Below the pieces are notes generated by a model that saw nothing but the letters and a program-made list of their open reading frames with translations, was not told the origin of the DNA and did no database searches. A program made the position numbers and the translations under genes. 34,414 nt of DNA from Phycisphaerae bacterium (GTDB lineage Bacteria > Planctomycetota > Phycisphaerae > SM23-33), in assembly GCA_018335035.1 (NCBI GenBank), contig JAGXKT010000025.1:1-34414 (forward strand). The letters are read 5' to 3'. Positions 23,243 to 31,244 of the stretch are shown here, in pieces (position 1 is the stretch's first letter; every line of letters begins with the position of its first letter).

Positions 23243-24436
23243 GTGGATAAGGTGCGATTCGGAATCATCGGAACGGGCGTCATCGGGCAACTGCACGCCG
23301 ACAGTATCGCGAGCGACACCGGGCGATACGTGGCCCTGACCGCCGTCTGCGACTGTGACGCCGACCGGGCCCGCGCCGTAGGCGAAGCCCACGGCGTAGC
23401 GCATTTCGCCGACGCCGGCAAGCTGTTCGACTCCGGCCTGTGCGACGCGGTTATCATTGCCACGCCGCACTACGCCCACGGGCCATTGACGATCCGCGCG
23501 GCGCGGGCGGGGTTGCACGTGCTGTGCGAGAAGCCCCTGGCCTCCAGCGTCACGCACGCCCGGGCAATGATCGCCGAGTGCAAGAAACGCCGCAGGCAAT
23601 TGGGCGCCATGCTCCAGCACCGCACCCGCGGCATCATGCAGACAGCCCGCAAGCTCGTCGCCGACGGCGCGCTGGGCGAGGTCTTCCGCGTGCAGATGAT
23701 CTGCTCCGGCTGGTTCCGCACCCAGGCCTACTATGACAGCGGCGCGTGGCGCGGCACCTGGGACGGCGAAGGCGGCGGCGTGCTGATCAACCAGGCCCCC
23801 CACCACCTGGACCTGTTCCAGTGGATCGGCCTGGGCCTGCCGCAGCGTCTCATCGCCGTCACGCAGACGCGCGAACACGAAATCGAGGTCGAGGACACCG
23901 CCAACATCCTCTGCGATTACGGAAACGGGCGCATGGGGTACATTTGCGCCACCACGGCCGAGCTGCCCGGCATGGAGCAGTTCATCCTCTCCGGCGACAA
24001 GGCCACCATGGTCATCCAGGACGACACCATCCGCCTCGGCACGCTCAAAGTGCCGATCAAGGACTTCACCTACAGTTCGAAAGCGGCCAACGCCGGCGTC
24101 TCGCCGACGATGACGCAGGACTGCACCTGGCGCGAGGTGCCTTACCGCCGCCCCAAGACCGACGGAGCGCATATCGAGATCATCCGCGGGTTCGCGCGGA
24201 AGGTGCTCGGGCGGGGCGAGCAGTACGCTCCCGGCGCCGAAGCGATCAACGAGTTGGAGCTGTCGAACGCGGCCTACCTGTCGGGCTACGCCGACGGCCG
24301 GGCGGTAGACGTGCCCGTCGACGGGGCGAAGGTGGACCGCCTGTTGGCCAAGCTCGACCGCCAGCGCTCCACGGGCAAAGGCGGCGGCCTCCGCGCCAAA
24401 CACCAGCGCCAATTCACGCGACTCATGCGGCGATAG
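23243..24436 (+). CDS. Gfo/Idh/MocA family oxidoreductase
   Basis: 397 residues from the GTG at 23243, chosen because GGGAG sits 7 bases upstream and the protein then begins at once with the Rossmann strand KVRFGIIGTGVIGQLH. The in-frame ATG at 23183 would add a 20-residue non-homologous extension and has no ribosome binding site. Family motifs are DAVIIATPHYAH, CEKPLASS (the E-K-P of the nucleotide domain) and GGGVLINQAPHHLDLFQW, with the second-domain catalytic His. It is an NAD(P)-dependent sugar or polyol dehydrogenase of unknown substrate. The C-terminus is Lys/Arg-rich. It is divergent from the bamA operon and convergent with the MscS gene; no sugar-transport neighbour helps to fix a substrate. 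Confidence 0.88.
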   Translation: MDKVRFGIIGTGVIGQLHADSIASDTGRYVALTAVCDCDADRARAVGEAHGVAHFADAGKLFDSGLCDAVIIATPHYAHGPLTIRAARAGLHVLCEKPLASSVTHARAMIAECKKRRRQLGAMLQHRTRGIMQTARKLVADGALGEVFRVQMICSGWFRTQAYYDSGAWRGTWDGEGGGVLINQAPHHLDLFQWIGLGLPQRLIAVTQTREHEIEVEDTANILCDYGNGRMGYICATTAELPGMEQFILSGDKATMVIQDDTIRLGTLKVPIKDFTYSSKAANAGVSPTMTQDCTWREVPYRRPKTDGAHIEIIRGFARKVLGRGEQYAPGAEAINELELSNAAYLSGYADGRAVDVPVDGAKVDRLLAKLDRQRSTGKGGGLRAKHQRQFTRLMRR

Positions 24437-24455
24437 GTCGAAGGTCGGAGGTCGA
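24434..24455 (+). repeat. AGGTCGR heptamer array, left arm
   Basis: The stop codon TAG of the Gfo/Idh gene is the first part of a T plus three tandem heptamers AGGTCGA-AGGTCGG-AGGTCGA (24435-24455). The array is mirrored in inverted orientation at 24665-24686, 211 bp away, with 21 identical bases. Confidence 0.85.
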
Positions 24456-24664
24456 AGAGACGGGGGCTCTGCGTGTCTTGGAACGCCGTTTTGTTCTCAG
24501 AACAGGACGCTCTGGGGGCGATACAAGAGGGTGGGCCCACAGGGCGCTGCAGCATACCTGCTCCTCACGACGCGTGTTTGCTGTCACGTGGCGTGCACGA
24601 ACGGCCTCGTCGAAGCTCAAACGGAAGGTCCGACGCCCGCGCAACGCACAGCGCCGTCCGCACT

Positions 24665-24686
24665 CCGACCTCCGACCTTCGACCTA
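24665..24686 (-). repeat. AGGTCGR heptamer array, right arm
   Basis: On the minus strand the TAG stop of the MscS gene (24686-24684) opens T plus AGGTCGA-AGGTCGG-AGGTCGG, an inverted copy of the left arm. The 210 bases between the arms contain no supported gene and no transposase. Confidence 0.85.
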
Positions 24687-25835
24687 GCCGTTCGTGATCT
24701 GCGCCTCGAAGGGCGAGTCCTGCTTGACGTACAGCGTCTGGGTCGGGAAGGCGAATTCGATGCCGGCCTCGTTGAAGCGGCGCAGCAACTCCATGTTGAA
24801 CTCGTGGTTAAACGCCTGAGCTTCCCAGTAGTCCGGCGGCGCGTACCAGTACACCACGAGGATGTTCAAACTGGCCGCGTTGAAATCGCTGAAAACCACC
24901 TTCGGCTCGCGATCAGGCGCCCAATGGTCCTTGCGGGCATCGAGCATGTCGTGGAGGATCGCGAAGGCCTCCTCCATCTTCTCCGGCGGCGTGTCATACG
25001 TGACGGTGATATTGAGATTCCGGCGGATGAAGCCCCGGGCCGAGACGTTGTCCACCGCCACACTGGCGACGGTGTTGTTCGGGATGACGATCAGGTGGCC
25101 GAAGAACGTCCGCACCCGCGTCGAGCGGAAGCCCACCTCCTCGATGATCCCCTCGTAATCGGCAATGCGGACCCAGTCGTCGAGTTGGAAGGGCCGATCT
25201 GTCAGGATGGTGATCGAGCCGAAAATGTTGGACAATGCCTCCTTGGCCGCCAACGCCATCGCCAAACCGCCGACGCCCAGCCCGGCGATCAGCGCGCCGA
25301 TGTCCCACCGGAAGACGTTCTGGGCGATGAACAGCGCCGCGACGATCACGACGAAGACGCGCATCGCTTTGCGGATCATGGGCACGAGTTGATCGTCCAG
25401 CTGCGTTTCCGTCTTGGACGTCCAGCGGTTGAGGACCACCTCGATCAAATCCACCAGGCGAAAGATGAACCACGCCATGGCCAGGACGGTGATGGTCCGG
25501 CAGGCGTTTAACCAGAACGGCTGGAAGGACTGGACGACACCGTCGGACCGGTAGCTGAGGTTCATGAACGTCGCGGCGAAGTAGAGCCCGCCGGCCAGGG
25601 CGAACATCGTCACCGGTCCGGCGAGGGATTCCAGCACCGTCGCCGCGGCCGAGATACCCTTGTGCTTCCGCAGCCGTCCGCCCCAGCGCGTCAGCGCAAA
25701 CGCCGCACCCTTACCGACGACGAAGCTGACCAGCAGCACCCCAAACAACGCCAGCCAGCGCCAGGGCTCGTTATTCAGGAACGTCTCTTCGACGAACCAG
25801 TCGGTCCAACCTGCGGCGAGGTGATGTGCGCGCAT
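24684..25835 (-). CDS. MscS-family small-conductance mechanosensitive channel
   Basis: 383 residues from the ATG at 25835 (GGGAG upstream). Four hydrophobic segments lie at about 25-47, 67-92, 105-130 and 160-182, then the pore-lining helix GLGVGGLAMALAAKEALSNIFG, a Gly/Ala-rich TM3 with the family's GxGGLAxALAAK pattern. The cytosolic vestibule begins ITILTDRPFQLDDWVRI and continues with EEVGFRSTRVRTFFGHLIVIPNN. It opens on membrane tension to release solutes on hypo-osmotic shock. The C-terminus ends in a conserved FPTQTLYV strand and a short tail. The longer upstream frame is excluded because it covers the promoter. It is convergent with the Gfo/Idh gene and divergent from rny. Confidence 0.93.
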   Translation of the reverse strand: MRAHHLAAGWTDWFVEETFLNNEPWRWLALFGVLLVSFVVGKGAAFALTRWGGRLRKHKGISAAATVLESLAGPVTMFALAGGLYFAATFMNLSYRSDGVVQSFQPFWLNACRTITVLAMAWFIFRLVDLIEVVLNRWTSKTETQLDDQLVPMIRKAMRVFVVIVAALFIAQNVFRWDIGALIAGLGVGGLAMALAAKEALSNIFGSITILTDRPFQLDDWVRIADYEGIIEEVGFRSTRVRTFFGHLIVIPNNTVASVAVDNVSARGFIRRNLNITVTYDTPPEKMEEAFAILHDMLDARKDHWAPDREPKVVFSDFNAASLNILVVYWYAPPDYWEAQAFNHEFNMELLRRFNEAGIEFAFPTQTLYVKQDSPFEAQITNG

Positions 25836-25877
25836 AGCGGCGGTCTCCCGTGCGTTATTCGGCGATACGACGGGCGT

Positions 25878-25906
25878 AGTATATCGCGCCGCCGCGGCGG
25901 TGTCAG
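25878..25906 (-). promoter_or_regulatory. promoter of the MscS-family gene
   Basis: On the minus strand CTGACA (25906-25901), a 17-nt spacer, then TATACT (25883-25878), 5/6 in each. The spacer contains the palindrome CCGCCGCGGCGG. Predicted start near 25871, leader about 36 nt. Confidence 0.65.
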
Positions 25907-25930
25907 CCACGACAGCAAGCGCCATTTTGC

Positions 25931-25959
25931 TTGACGCGCTCACTGCTGAACCGTAGACT
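25931..25959 (+). promoter_or_regulatory. promoter of the rny leader or of a small RNA
   Basis: TTGACG (25931-25936), 17-nt spacer, TAGACT (25954-25959). Predicted start near 25966, which is about 515 nt before the rny ATG. Confidence 0.55.
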
Positions 25960-25965
25960 GCTGTG

Positions 25966-26481
25966 TGAGGCGGCGTGGACGGCCGAGGGGCCGACCGTGC
26001 GGCCGCGAAAACCGAGCGTGACGGCCGAGAAAGTTGGTGTGCTCAGGCCGTCCGGCCAGCGGCGAGCCCGTTTCCGCCAGGCGCCAAGGCGTATGGCGTC
26101 CGTGGGAATGTGCGTGTGGCCGGCGCCGCCCGAGAGGGAACTTGCCAAAGGGCGCCGCAGCACCGGCCGCCGAAAATTCCCCGTTTTGGGGAGGCCTTCG
26201 GGTCATAGATTCACGATGCGTCAGTGCTTTCGACGATTTGGGGGGTCGCTGCGACGCTTAGTTGCGCCTCGGCGCCGGGGTGTGTCGGCCGCGGGGCTTG
26301 TCTGGGCGTAAGATGGCTATGCCGTTGCGGGTACGGTACGACACGTAACTCCGCAGGGGCCGTTCGCAGCGCGGGTGAGTCGATGTGACCTGGGGCGAAC
26401 GTCCGCCGAGAAGCAGGCGGACGCCGGCCGGGCGTGACTGTTGCGCATTTCTCGGCGCGTCTCCGTAGAAAGGACCGTGCC
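25966..26481 (+). ncRNA. long structured untranslated leader or small RNA upstream of rny
   Basis: This region of about 515 bp has a promoter at its start and no coding frame that looks like protein: candidates in all frames are short, Arg/Pro-rich and lack ribosome binding sites. It is rich in perfect stems: CGGCGCC/GGCGCCG (26121-26127 with 26151-26157), TCCCC-GTTTT-GGGGA (26178-26192) and CGTCCGCC/GGCGGACG (26400-26407 with 26416-26423), the last about 60 nt before the ATG. I searched by eye for RNase P RNA, tmRNA and SRP RNA signatures and found none. It may be an rny 5' UTR with autoregulatory structure or an independent small RNA. Confidence 0.4.
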
Positions 26482-28071
26482 ATGGATTTCTGTTTGCCCC
26501 TGGCTCAACTGACCTCCGCGCAGTGGGTTGCGCTGGCATTTGCCGCCGCCATTTGTTCGGTCGTCGCCACCGCCGTTGTCATGAAGCGATTTGAGCGTGC
26601 CCGGCAGGACAAGGCCCTTCAGGAGCTTGAGGCCCACAAGGCCGCTGCCCACGCCGAGGCCGAACGCATCAAGGCCAACGCCAAGGCCGAAGCTCAGGAA
26701 GAGCATCTCAAACGCCGCGAGAAGTTCGAGAGTGAAACGCAATCCACGCGAAAGGAACTCCGTGACGAGGAGAAGCGCCTTTCCAAGCGTGAGGACATGA
26801 TCGACCAGAAGCTCGAGACGATCAGCTCGAAGGAGCGGATGGTCGAGGCCGCCCAGAACGCCGTCAAGGAGAAGGAAAAGGGCCTGGCCGAGAAGGACCG
26901 CCACCTCAACGAGGTGATCGCCCAGCAGAAATCACAACTGCTGAAGGTCGCCAACATGAGCGAGGACGACGCCCGCAAGACGCTGCTCCGGCAGATCGAG
27001 GAGCAGATGGAGCAGGAAGGCGCCCAACTCATCGAAAAGCGGCTCAACGAGGCCCGCGAGAACGCCGAAGACCAGGCGCGCGAGGTCGTCGTCAATGCGA
27101 TTCAGCGCTTCGCCGCGGACCACACGTGCGACGCGACCGTCTCGGCCGTCGACATCCCCTCCGACGACATGAAGGGGCGCGTCATCGGACGCGAGGGACG
27201 CAACATCCGCGCGTTCGAGAAGGCGACCGGCGTCGACGTCATCGTCGACGACACGCCGGGCGTGGTGGTGGTATCGGCCTTTGACCCGGTCCGGCGCCAC
27301 ATGGCGCGGTTGGCGCTGGAGAAGCTGATCCAGGACGGACGCATCCACCCGACGCGTATCGAGGAAGTCGTCGCCAACACGCAGAAGCAGGTCAAGAAGC
27401 AGATCGCCACGTACGGCAAGCAGGCCGTCACCGACGCCAACATCCGCGGGCTGCACAACAAGCTCGTCGAGCTGCTCGGGCGGCTGCACTACCGCACCAG
27501 CTACGGACAGAACGTGCTGCAGCACTCGATGGAGGTGGCCTACGTCTCGCAGGTGATCGCCGACCAGCTCGGGCTCAACGGACGCACCGCCCGCCGCGCG
27601 GGGCTGCTGCACGACATCGGCAAGGCAATCGACCACGAGGTCGAGGGCGGGCACCCCGAGATCGGCGCCGACCTGTGCCGCCGTCACGGCGAGAACGAGG
27701 AAATCGTCAACGCCGTCGCCGGACACCACGGCGACGTGGAGGCAGCGAGCTTGTATACCCCGATCATCGCCGCGGCCGACGCGGTCAGCGCCTCACGACC
27801 CGGCGCACGGCGCGAGACACTGGAGCGATACATCCAGCGGCTGGAGAAGCTCGAGGGCATCGCCACGAGCTTCGAGGGCGTCAAGCAGGCCTATGCCATC
27901 CAGGCCGGGCGCGAAATTCGCGTCATCGTGGACGCCGACAACGTCGACGACCGCCTCTCGTCGAAGGTCGCCCGCGACGTCGCCCGGCGCGTCGAGGATG
28001 AACTGGAGTATCCAGGCGAGGTGAAGGTCACCGTCATCCGTGAGGTCCGCGCCGTGGAATACGCACGCTGA
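26482..28071 (+). CDS. rny: ribonuclease Y
   Basis: 529 residues from the ATG at 26482, with AAAGGA upstream. An N-terminal membrane helix (about 14-33) is followed by a long charged coiled coil (about 36-205). The KH domain carries [15 protein letters not shown] (232-246), and the HD domain carries [12 protein letters not shown] with H377-D378. The C-terminal region ends as in other RNase Y proteins ([11 protein letters not shown]). It is a membrane-bound endoribonuclease that starts bulk mRNA decay in many bacteria without RNase E. The gene sits alone behind a long structured leader. The 3' side has heptamer-type direct repeats and a palindromic repeat. Confidence 0.96.
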   Translation: MDFCLPLAQLTSAQWVALAFAAAICSVVATAVVMKRFERARQDKALQELEAHKAAAHAEAERIKANAKAEAQEEHLKRREKFESETQSTRKELRDEEKRLSKREDMIDQKLETISSKERMVEAAQNAVKEKEKGLAEKDRHLNEVIAQQKSQLLKVANMSEDDARKTLLRQIEEQMEQEGAQLIEKRLNEARENAEDQAREVVVNAIQRFAADHTCDATVSAVDIPSDDMKGRVIGREGRNIRAFEKATGVDVIVDDTPGVVVVSAFDPVRRHMARLALEKLIQDGRIHPTRIEEVVANTQKQVKKQIATYGKQAVTDANIRGLHNKLVELLGRLHYRTSYGQNVLQHSMEVAYVSQVIADQLGLNGRTARRAGLLHDIGKAIDHEVEGGHPEIGADLCRRHGENEEIVNAVAGHHGDVEAASLYTPIIAAADAVSASRPGARRETLERYIQRLEKLEGIATSFEGVKQAYAIQAGREIRVIVDADNVDDRLSSKVARDVARRVEDELEYPGEVKVTVIREVRAVEYAR

Positions 28072-28089
28072 GAAACGTTCGACGTTTGT

Positions 28090-28156
28090 AGGTCGAAGCG
28101 CAGCGCAGATCCGTATGCGTCGAAGGTCGAAGCGCAACGCAGACCCGCATGGTCGA
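28090..28156 (+). repeat. imperfect tandem repeat downstream of rny
   Basis: Two units of 34 and 33 nt (28090-28123 and 28124-28156), each starting AGGTCGAAGCGCA and ending in ATGCGTCGA or ATGGTCGA. The head TAGGTCGAAG (28089-28098) is the same as at the stop-codon repeats at 24434 and 24686. Confidence 0.75.
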
Positions 28157-28225
28157 ATGACCCACGGGCATCCGCCGTCACGCGGTCCCTGTCTCAGTGA
28201 GCCGTCTCACGCGACGCAAAGCCAT

Positions 28226-28279
28226 CAGCCCCAACGGGGCGATTCCATTCCAGGCCGGGGCGTCAGCCCCGGCATTGCG
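28226..28279 (+). repeat. dispersed GC-rich palindromic repeat, copy 2
   Basis: Two hairpins: GCCCC-AAC-GGGGC (28228-28240) and a perfect GCCGGGGC-GTCA-GCCCCGGC stem (28254-28273). It aligns over its full length with 3554-3604. It lies between the convergent ends of rny and cstA and may end transcription from both sides. Confidence 0.65.
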
Positions 28280-28310
28280 CGGTCCCATACCGCCCGTTTG
28301 ACTTCGGCCC

Positions 28311-30104
28311 TCAGTCCCCGGCTCTTGCGTATTCGGTGGCGCCCCTGGCCTGAGGCCCCCTACCGCGAAGCAGCACGACGAACGCTTCGATCGCCACCCA
28401 CACGGCCAGCGCGAGCGTCAGCCCGTTGATCGCCACAAGCGTCCAGTTCTGCTTCGTGACGAAGTCGACCTCGTTGTGAACGACCGCCCAGAGCGTCATC
28501 ACCAGCATGAACAGGCACGGCAGCAGCGTCAGCAGCCAGGCCCGCGCGAATTTGCGGCGCAGGTACAGCGTCACGAGGAACAGCGCCAGTGCGGCCAGAA
28601 GCTGATTGACCGCCCCGAACATCGGCCAGAGCACCAGTGCGCCGGTGCCCAGGCCTTCCAGGCCCTTGCCAGCCGGTCGCGCGGCGAACGCCAACAGACC
28701 GGCCGTGATTACCGCCAGCGCCGTCGCCACCCAACGATTGGCCAGCCAGCGCATGCGCCACTCGGTCGCGATCTCGCTGACGACGTAGCGCTGCAACCGC
28801 GTGGCCGTGTCCAGTGTTGTCCCGGCGAATGAGGCGATGAACACGCCGATGATGACGATCGCCAGGCCCTTGCTGATGCCCAGCGTCGCGATCATGTTGG
28901 CCGAGCCGACCACCACGGCGGTGATCTTCGAGCCGAGTCCTTTTGCCGCCGTCCATGAGGCATAATGCTGGTTCCACGCCGCCGTGCCCGTGAGCGTCGC
29001 CCCGCTCGTGCTCTCGTAGGCGAGTCCGATTCCCGCCGCCACGGCCACGATCACCAGCGTCGCCAATGCCGCCTCCATCAGCATCGACCCGTAGCCGACA
29101 AACAGCGAATCGCGCTCCGTGCGAATCTGCTTGGGTGTCGTACCGGAGGCGACCAGCGAGTGGAAACCGCTGATCGCCCCACAGGCAATGACCACCATCA
29201 GAAACGGCCACATCGGCGGGGCGCCGGTGGGCCCGGGGTTGTACGCCGGGGCAACGACCTTCAACCCCCCGGCTGCCATGTGTGCGCCAACGATGCCGGC
29301 GATCAGCAAACCCGTCGCGATGAACAACTGCCAGGCGTTGATATAGTCCCGCGGCTGGAGCAGCGTGGTCACGCGAATCGACGAGGCGATGTACGCGTAG
29401 ACCAGAAGAATGCCCACCCACAGCGCCACCGGCGGCAGCGTCGTGCCGCCCACGGTCATCGCGGGCATCTCCAGCGGCAGCTTGTGCCCGGCCACGACGG
29501 TCGCGTACATCAGCGCCACGGCCATCAGCGTCCCGAGGAAGACCTTTCCGCGACCAGCGCCGCCGGCGATGCCCAACCCCAACAGCACGGCGATGGGCAC
29601 CTCGCACCAGACGGGAAAGACGGCTTGCGGAAAGCGCGCGAACACCAGTGCGATCACCACGCCGAAAATTGCGACGACGATGAGAAGTTCCAGGAACACC
29701 ACCAGGAAGAACAGCGTTCGGGCGCGCCCGTTGATGTAGCGCCCCGTGATCTCGGCCATGCTCTTGCCCTCGTTGCGGAGCGAGATCACCAGCGAGCCGA
29801 AATCGTGTACCGCGCCCATCACGATGCTGCCGACGAACACCCACACCATCGCCGGCACCCAACCCCAGATAATGCCGATCGCCGGACCGACGATCGGCCC
29901 GGTTCCGGCGATGGACGTGTAGTGGTGCCCGAAGATCACTCCCTTGCGCGTCGGGACGTAGTCCACGCCGTCTTCCAACTCGCGCGACGGAACGGCCGCG
30001 TGGTCGCGCAGCCGGAAGATCTTCCGCGCCAGGAAGCGTCCGTAGGTGTTGTAGGCGAGCACGTAACCCACAAACGAGACCACCATGATCCAGATTGCGT
30101 CCAT
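28311..30104 (-). CDS. cstA: CstA-family carbon starvation transporter
   Basis: 597 residues, shorter than E. coli CstA (701) but in the range of many family members. It has about 15 hydrophobic segments. The family core is clear: YNTYGRFLARKIFRL near the N-terminus, FGHHYTSIAGTGPIVGPAIG, WVFVGSIVMGAVHDFGSL, and ISGFHSLVASGTTPKQI. CstA and its relatives import pyruvate or peptides and are induced by carbon shortage. The ATG at 30104 is 8 bases after GGAG. It is transcribed divergently from the glycerate dehydrogenase-like gene, with its own promoter, and convergently with rny. Confidence 0.93.
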   Translation of the reverse strand: MDAIWIMVVSFVGYVLAYNTYGRFLARKIFRLRDHAAVPSRELEDGVDYVPTRKGVIFGHHYTSIAGTGPIVGPAIGIIWGWVPAMVWVFVGSIVMGAVHDFGSLVISLRNEGKSMAEITGRYINGRARTLFFLVVFLELLIVVAIFGVVIALVFARFPQAVFPVWCEVPIAVLLGLGIAGGAGRGKVFLGTLMAVALMYATVVAGHKLPLEMPAMTVGGTTLPPVALWVGILLVYAYIASSIRVTTLLQPRDYINAWQLFIATGLLIAGIVGAHMAAGGLKVVAPAYNPGPTGAPPMWPFLMVVIACGAISGFHSLVASGTTPKQIRTERDSLFVGYGSMLMEAALATLVIVAVAAGIGLAYESTSGATLTGTAAWNQHYASWTAAKGLGSKITAVVVGSANMIATLGISKGLAIVIIGVFIASFAGTTLDTATRLQRYVVSEIATEWRMRWLANRWVATALAVITAGLLAFAARPAGKGLEGLGTGALVLWPMFGAVNQLLAALALFLVTLYLRRKFARAWLLTLLPCLFMLVMTLWAVVHNEVDFVTKQNWTLVAINGLTLALAVWVAIEAFVVLLRGRGPQARGATEYARAGD

Positions 30105-30145
30105 GACATGTCTCCATGCGCCTCGCGGGGCAGTCGTGCGCGTAT

Positions 30146-30174
30146 TGTCTATATCTTCGCCGCTTGAGCGTCAA
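30146..30174 (-). promoter_or_regulatory. promoter of cstA
   Basis: On the minus strand TTGACG (30174-30169) is followed by an AT-rich TATAGACAAT block. TAGACA (30151-30146) has the ideal 17-nt spacing; TATAGA (30153-30148) is better in sequence but at 15 nt. Leader about 35-40 nt. No CRP-like palindrome was recognised. Confidence 0.5.
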
Positions 30175-30266
30175 TGGCTTTAGCGCTGTTCGCGCGGGGT
30201 GGACAGCTCACGCCGGAAGTCCTATCGTCGTGACACAGACCGCGCCATGCGCGTCGTGGAGAGCCC

Positions 30267-31214
30267 ATGAACATTGTCGTCCTGGATGGACACGCCCTGA
30301 ACCCGGGCGACCTGAGCTGGCACCCGCTGGAGGCGCTCGGCCGGTGCGTCGTGTACGATCGCACGCCGGCTGAGCAGACCGTCGCCCGCGCCGCCGACGC
30401 CGAGATTGTCATTACGAACAAAACGCGGCTCGATGCCGACGTCCTGGCGCGCCTGCCGAAACTCCGCTATATCGGCGTGCTGGCAACGGGCTACAACGTG
30501 GTGGACATCGCCGCGGCGAAGCGCCGCGACATCGTCGTAGCCAACGTCCCGGCCTACAGCACGGCCTCGGTCGCCCAGACGGTCTTCGCCCATCTGTTGA
30601 ACCTGACGCACCACGTCGCCGAGCACGCTGCGGGCGTCCGCGAGGGCAAGTGGGCGGCCTGTGAGGACTTCTGCTACTGGGACGTCCCGCTGATCGAGCT
30701 GGCCGGACAGACGATGGGCATCGTGGGGTACGGACGCATCGGCCGGGCTGTCGCCCGCTGCGGCGCGGCGTTCGGCATGGACGTGCTGGCCTGCGACCCG
30801 CACGCCGAGATCGTCGCCCCGGCCGAGCCGGCAGACCTGGGCGCCCTGCTGCGTGCGGCCGACGTCGTCACGCTGCATTGCCCGTTGACGGACGAGACCC
30901 GCGGACTGATCGACTCAACGCGCCTGGCGCTGATGAAGCCCACGGCCTTTCTGATCAATGCCAGCCGCGGACCGGTCATCGACGAGGCGGCGCTGGCCGA
31001 CGCGCTCAACGCCGGACGCATCGCCGGCGCGGGCTTGGACGTGCTGTGCGCCGAACCCCCCGCTTCGGACAACCCCCTTGCCGCGGCGCGTAACTGCTAC
31101 ATCACGCCACACATCGCCTGGGCGACGCGCGCCGCGCGGCAACGGCTGATGACCATCGCCATTGACAACGTCCGCGCCTTCCTAGCGGCTCGGCCGAAAA
31201 ACGTTATCGCTTAG
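30267..31214 (+). CDS. hprA: D-2-hydroxyacid dehydrogenase, glycerate/hydroxypyruvate type
   Basis: 315 residues with a complete D-2-hydroxyacid dehydrogenase plan: NAD-binding GYGRIG (154-159), catalytic R234 in NASRGPVID, E263 in CAEPP and H282 in TPHIAWAT. The substrate-domain motifs NKT (51-53) and ATGYNVVDI (73-81) are typical of glycerate dehydrogenase/hydroxypyruvate reductase. It would reduce hydroxypyruvate to D-glycerate with NAD(P)H, linking glyoxylate or serine routes to glycolysis; other 2-oxoacids are possible. The ATG at 30267 is preceded by GGAGAG. It is convergent with the hybrid kinase; its TAG stop is part of a shared hairpin. Confidence 0.88.
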   Translation: MNIVVLDGHALNPGDLSWHPLEALGRCVVYDRTPAEQTVARAADAEIVITNKTRLDADVLARLPKLRYIGVLATGYNVVDIAAAKRRDIVVANVPAYSTASVAQTVFAHLLNLTHHVAEHAAGVREGKWAACEDFCYWDVPLIELAGQTMGIVGYGRIGRAVARCGAAFGMDVLACDPHAEIVAPAEPADLGALLRAADVVTLHCPLTDETRGLIDSTRLALMKPTAFLINASRGPVIDEAALADALNAGRIAGAGLDVLCAEPPASDNPLAAARNCYITPHIAWATRAARQRLMTIAIDNVRAFLAARPKNVIA

Positions 31215-31244
31215 CACAGCGCCGCTACCCGGCGGCGCTGTGCT
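31213..31244. terminator. hairpin spanning both stop codons of a convergent pair
   Basis: AGCACAGCGCCGC (31213-31225) pairs perfectly with GCGGCGCTGTGCT (31232-31244) around a 6-nt loop. It includes the end of the dehydrogenase stop (31212-31214) and the last six codons plus stop of the kinase (stop at 31225-31227). The 13-bp stem without T-run could block transcription from either side. Confidence 0.6.

Noticed and set aside
24456-24664. Mobile gene between the inverted heptamer arms
   Set aside because: No frame with transposase or cassette-like features; only short low-quality frames.
25931-26311. 126-codon frame in the rny upstream region
   Set aside because: Begins inside the promoter, is Arg-rich, has no ribosome binding site and overlaps several equally poor frames on both strands.
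25966-26481. RNase P RNA, tmRNA or SRP RNA in the rny leader
   Set aside because: No GAGGAAAGTCC-type P4 core, no tmRNA TPsiC arm or tag frame, and no SRP GGAAG-type tetraloop core found on either strand.
28360-30174. 604-codon second minus-strand frame overlapping cstA
   Set aside because: Out-of-phase shadow rich in Arg, Gly and Asp; the CstA frame carries the membrane helices and family motifs.
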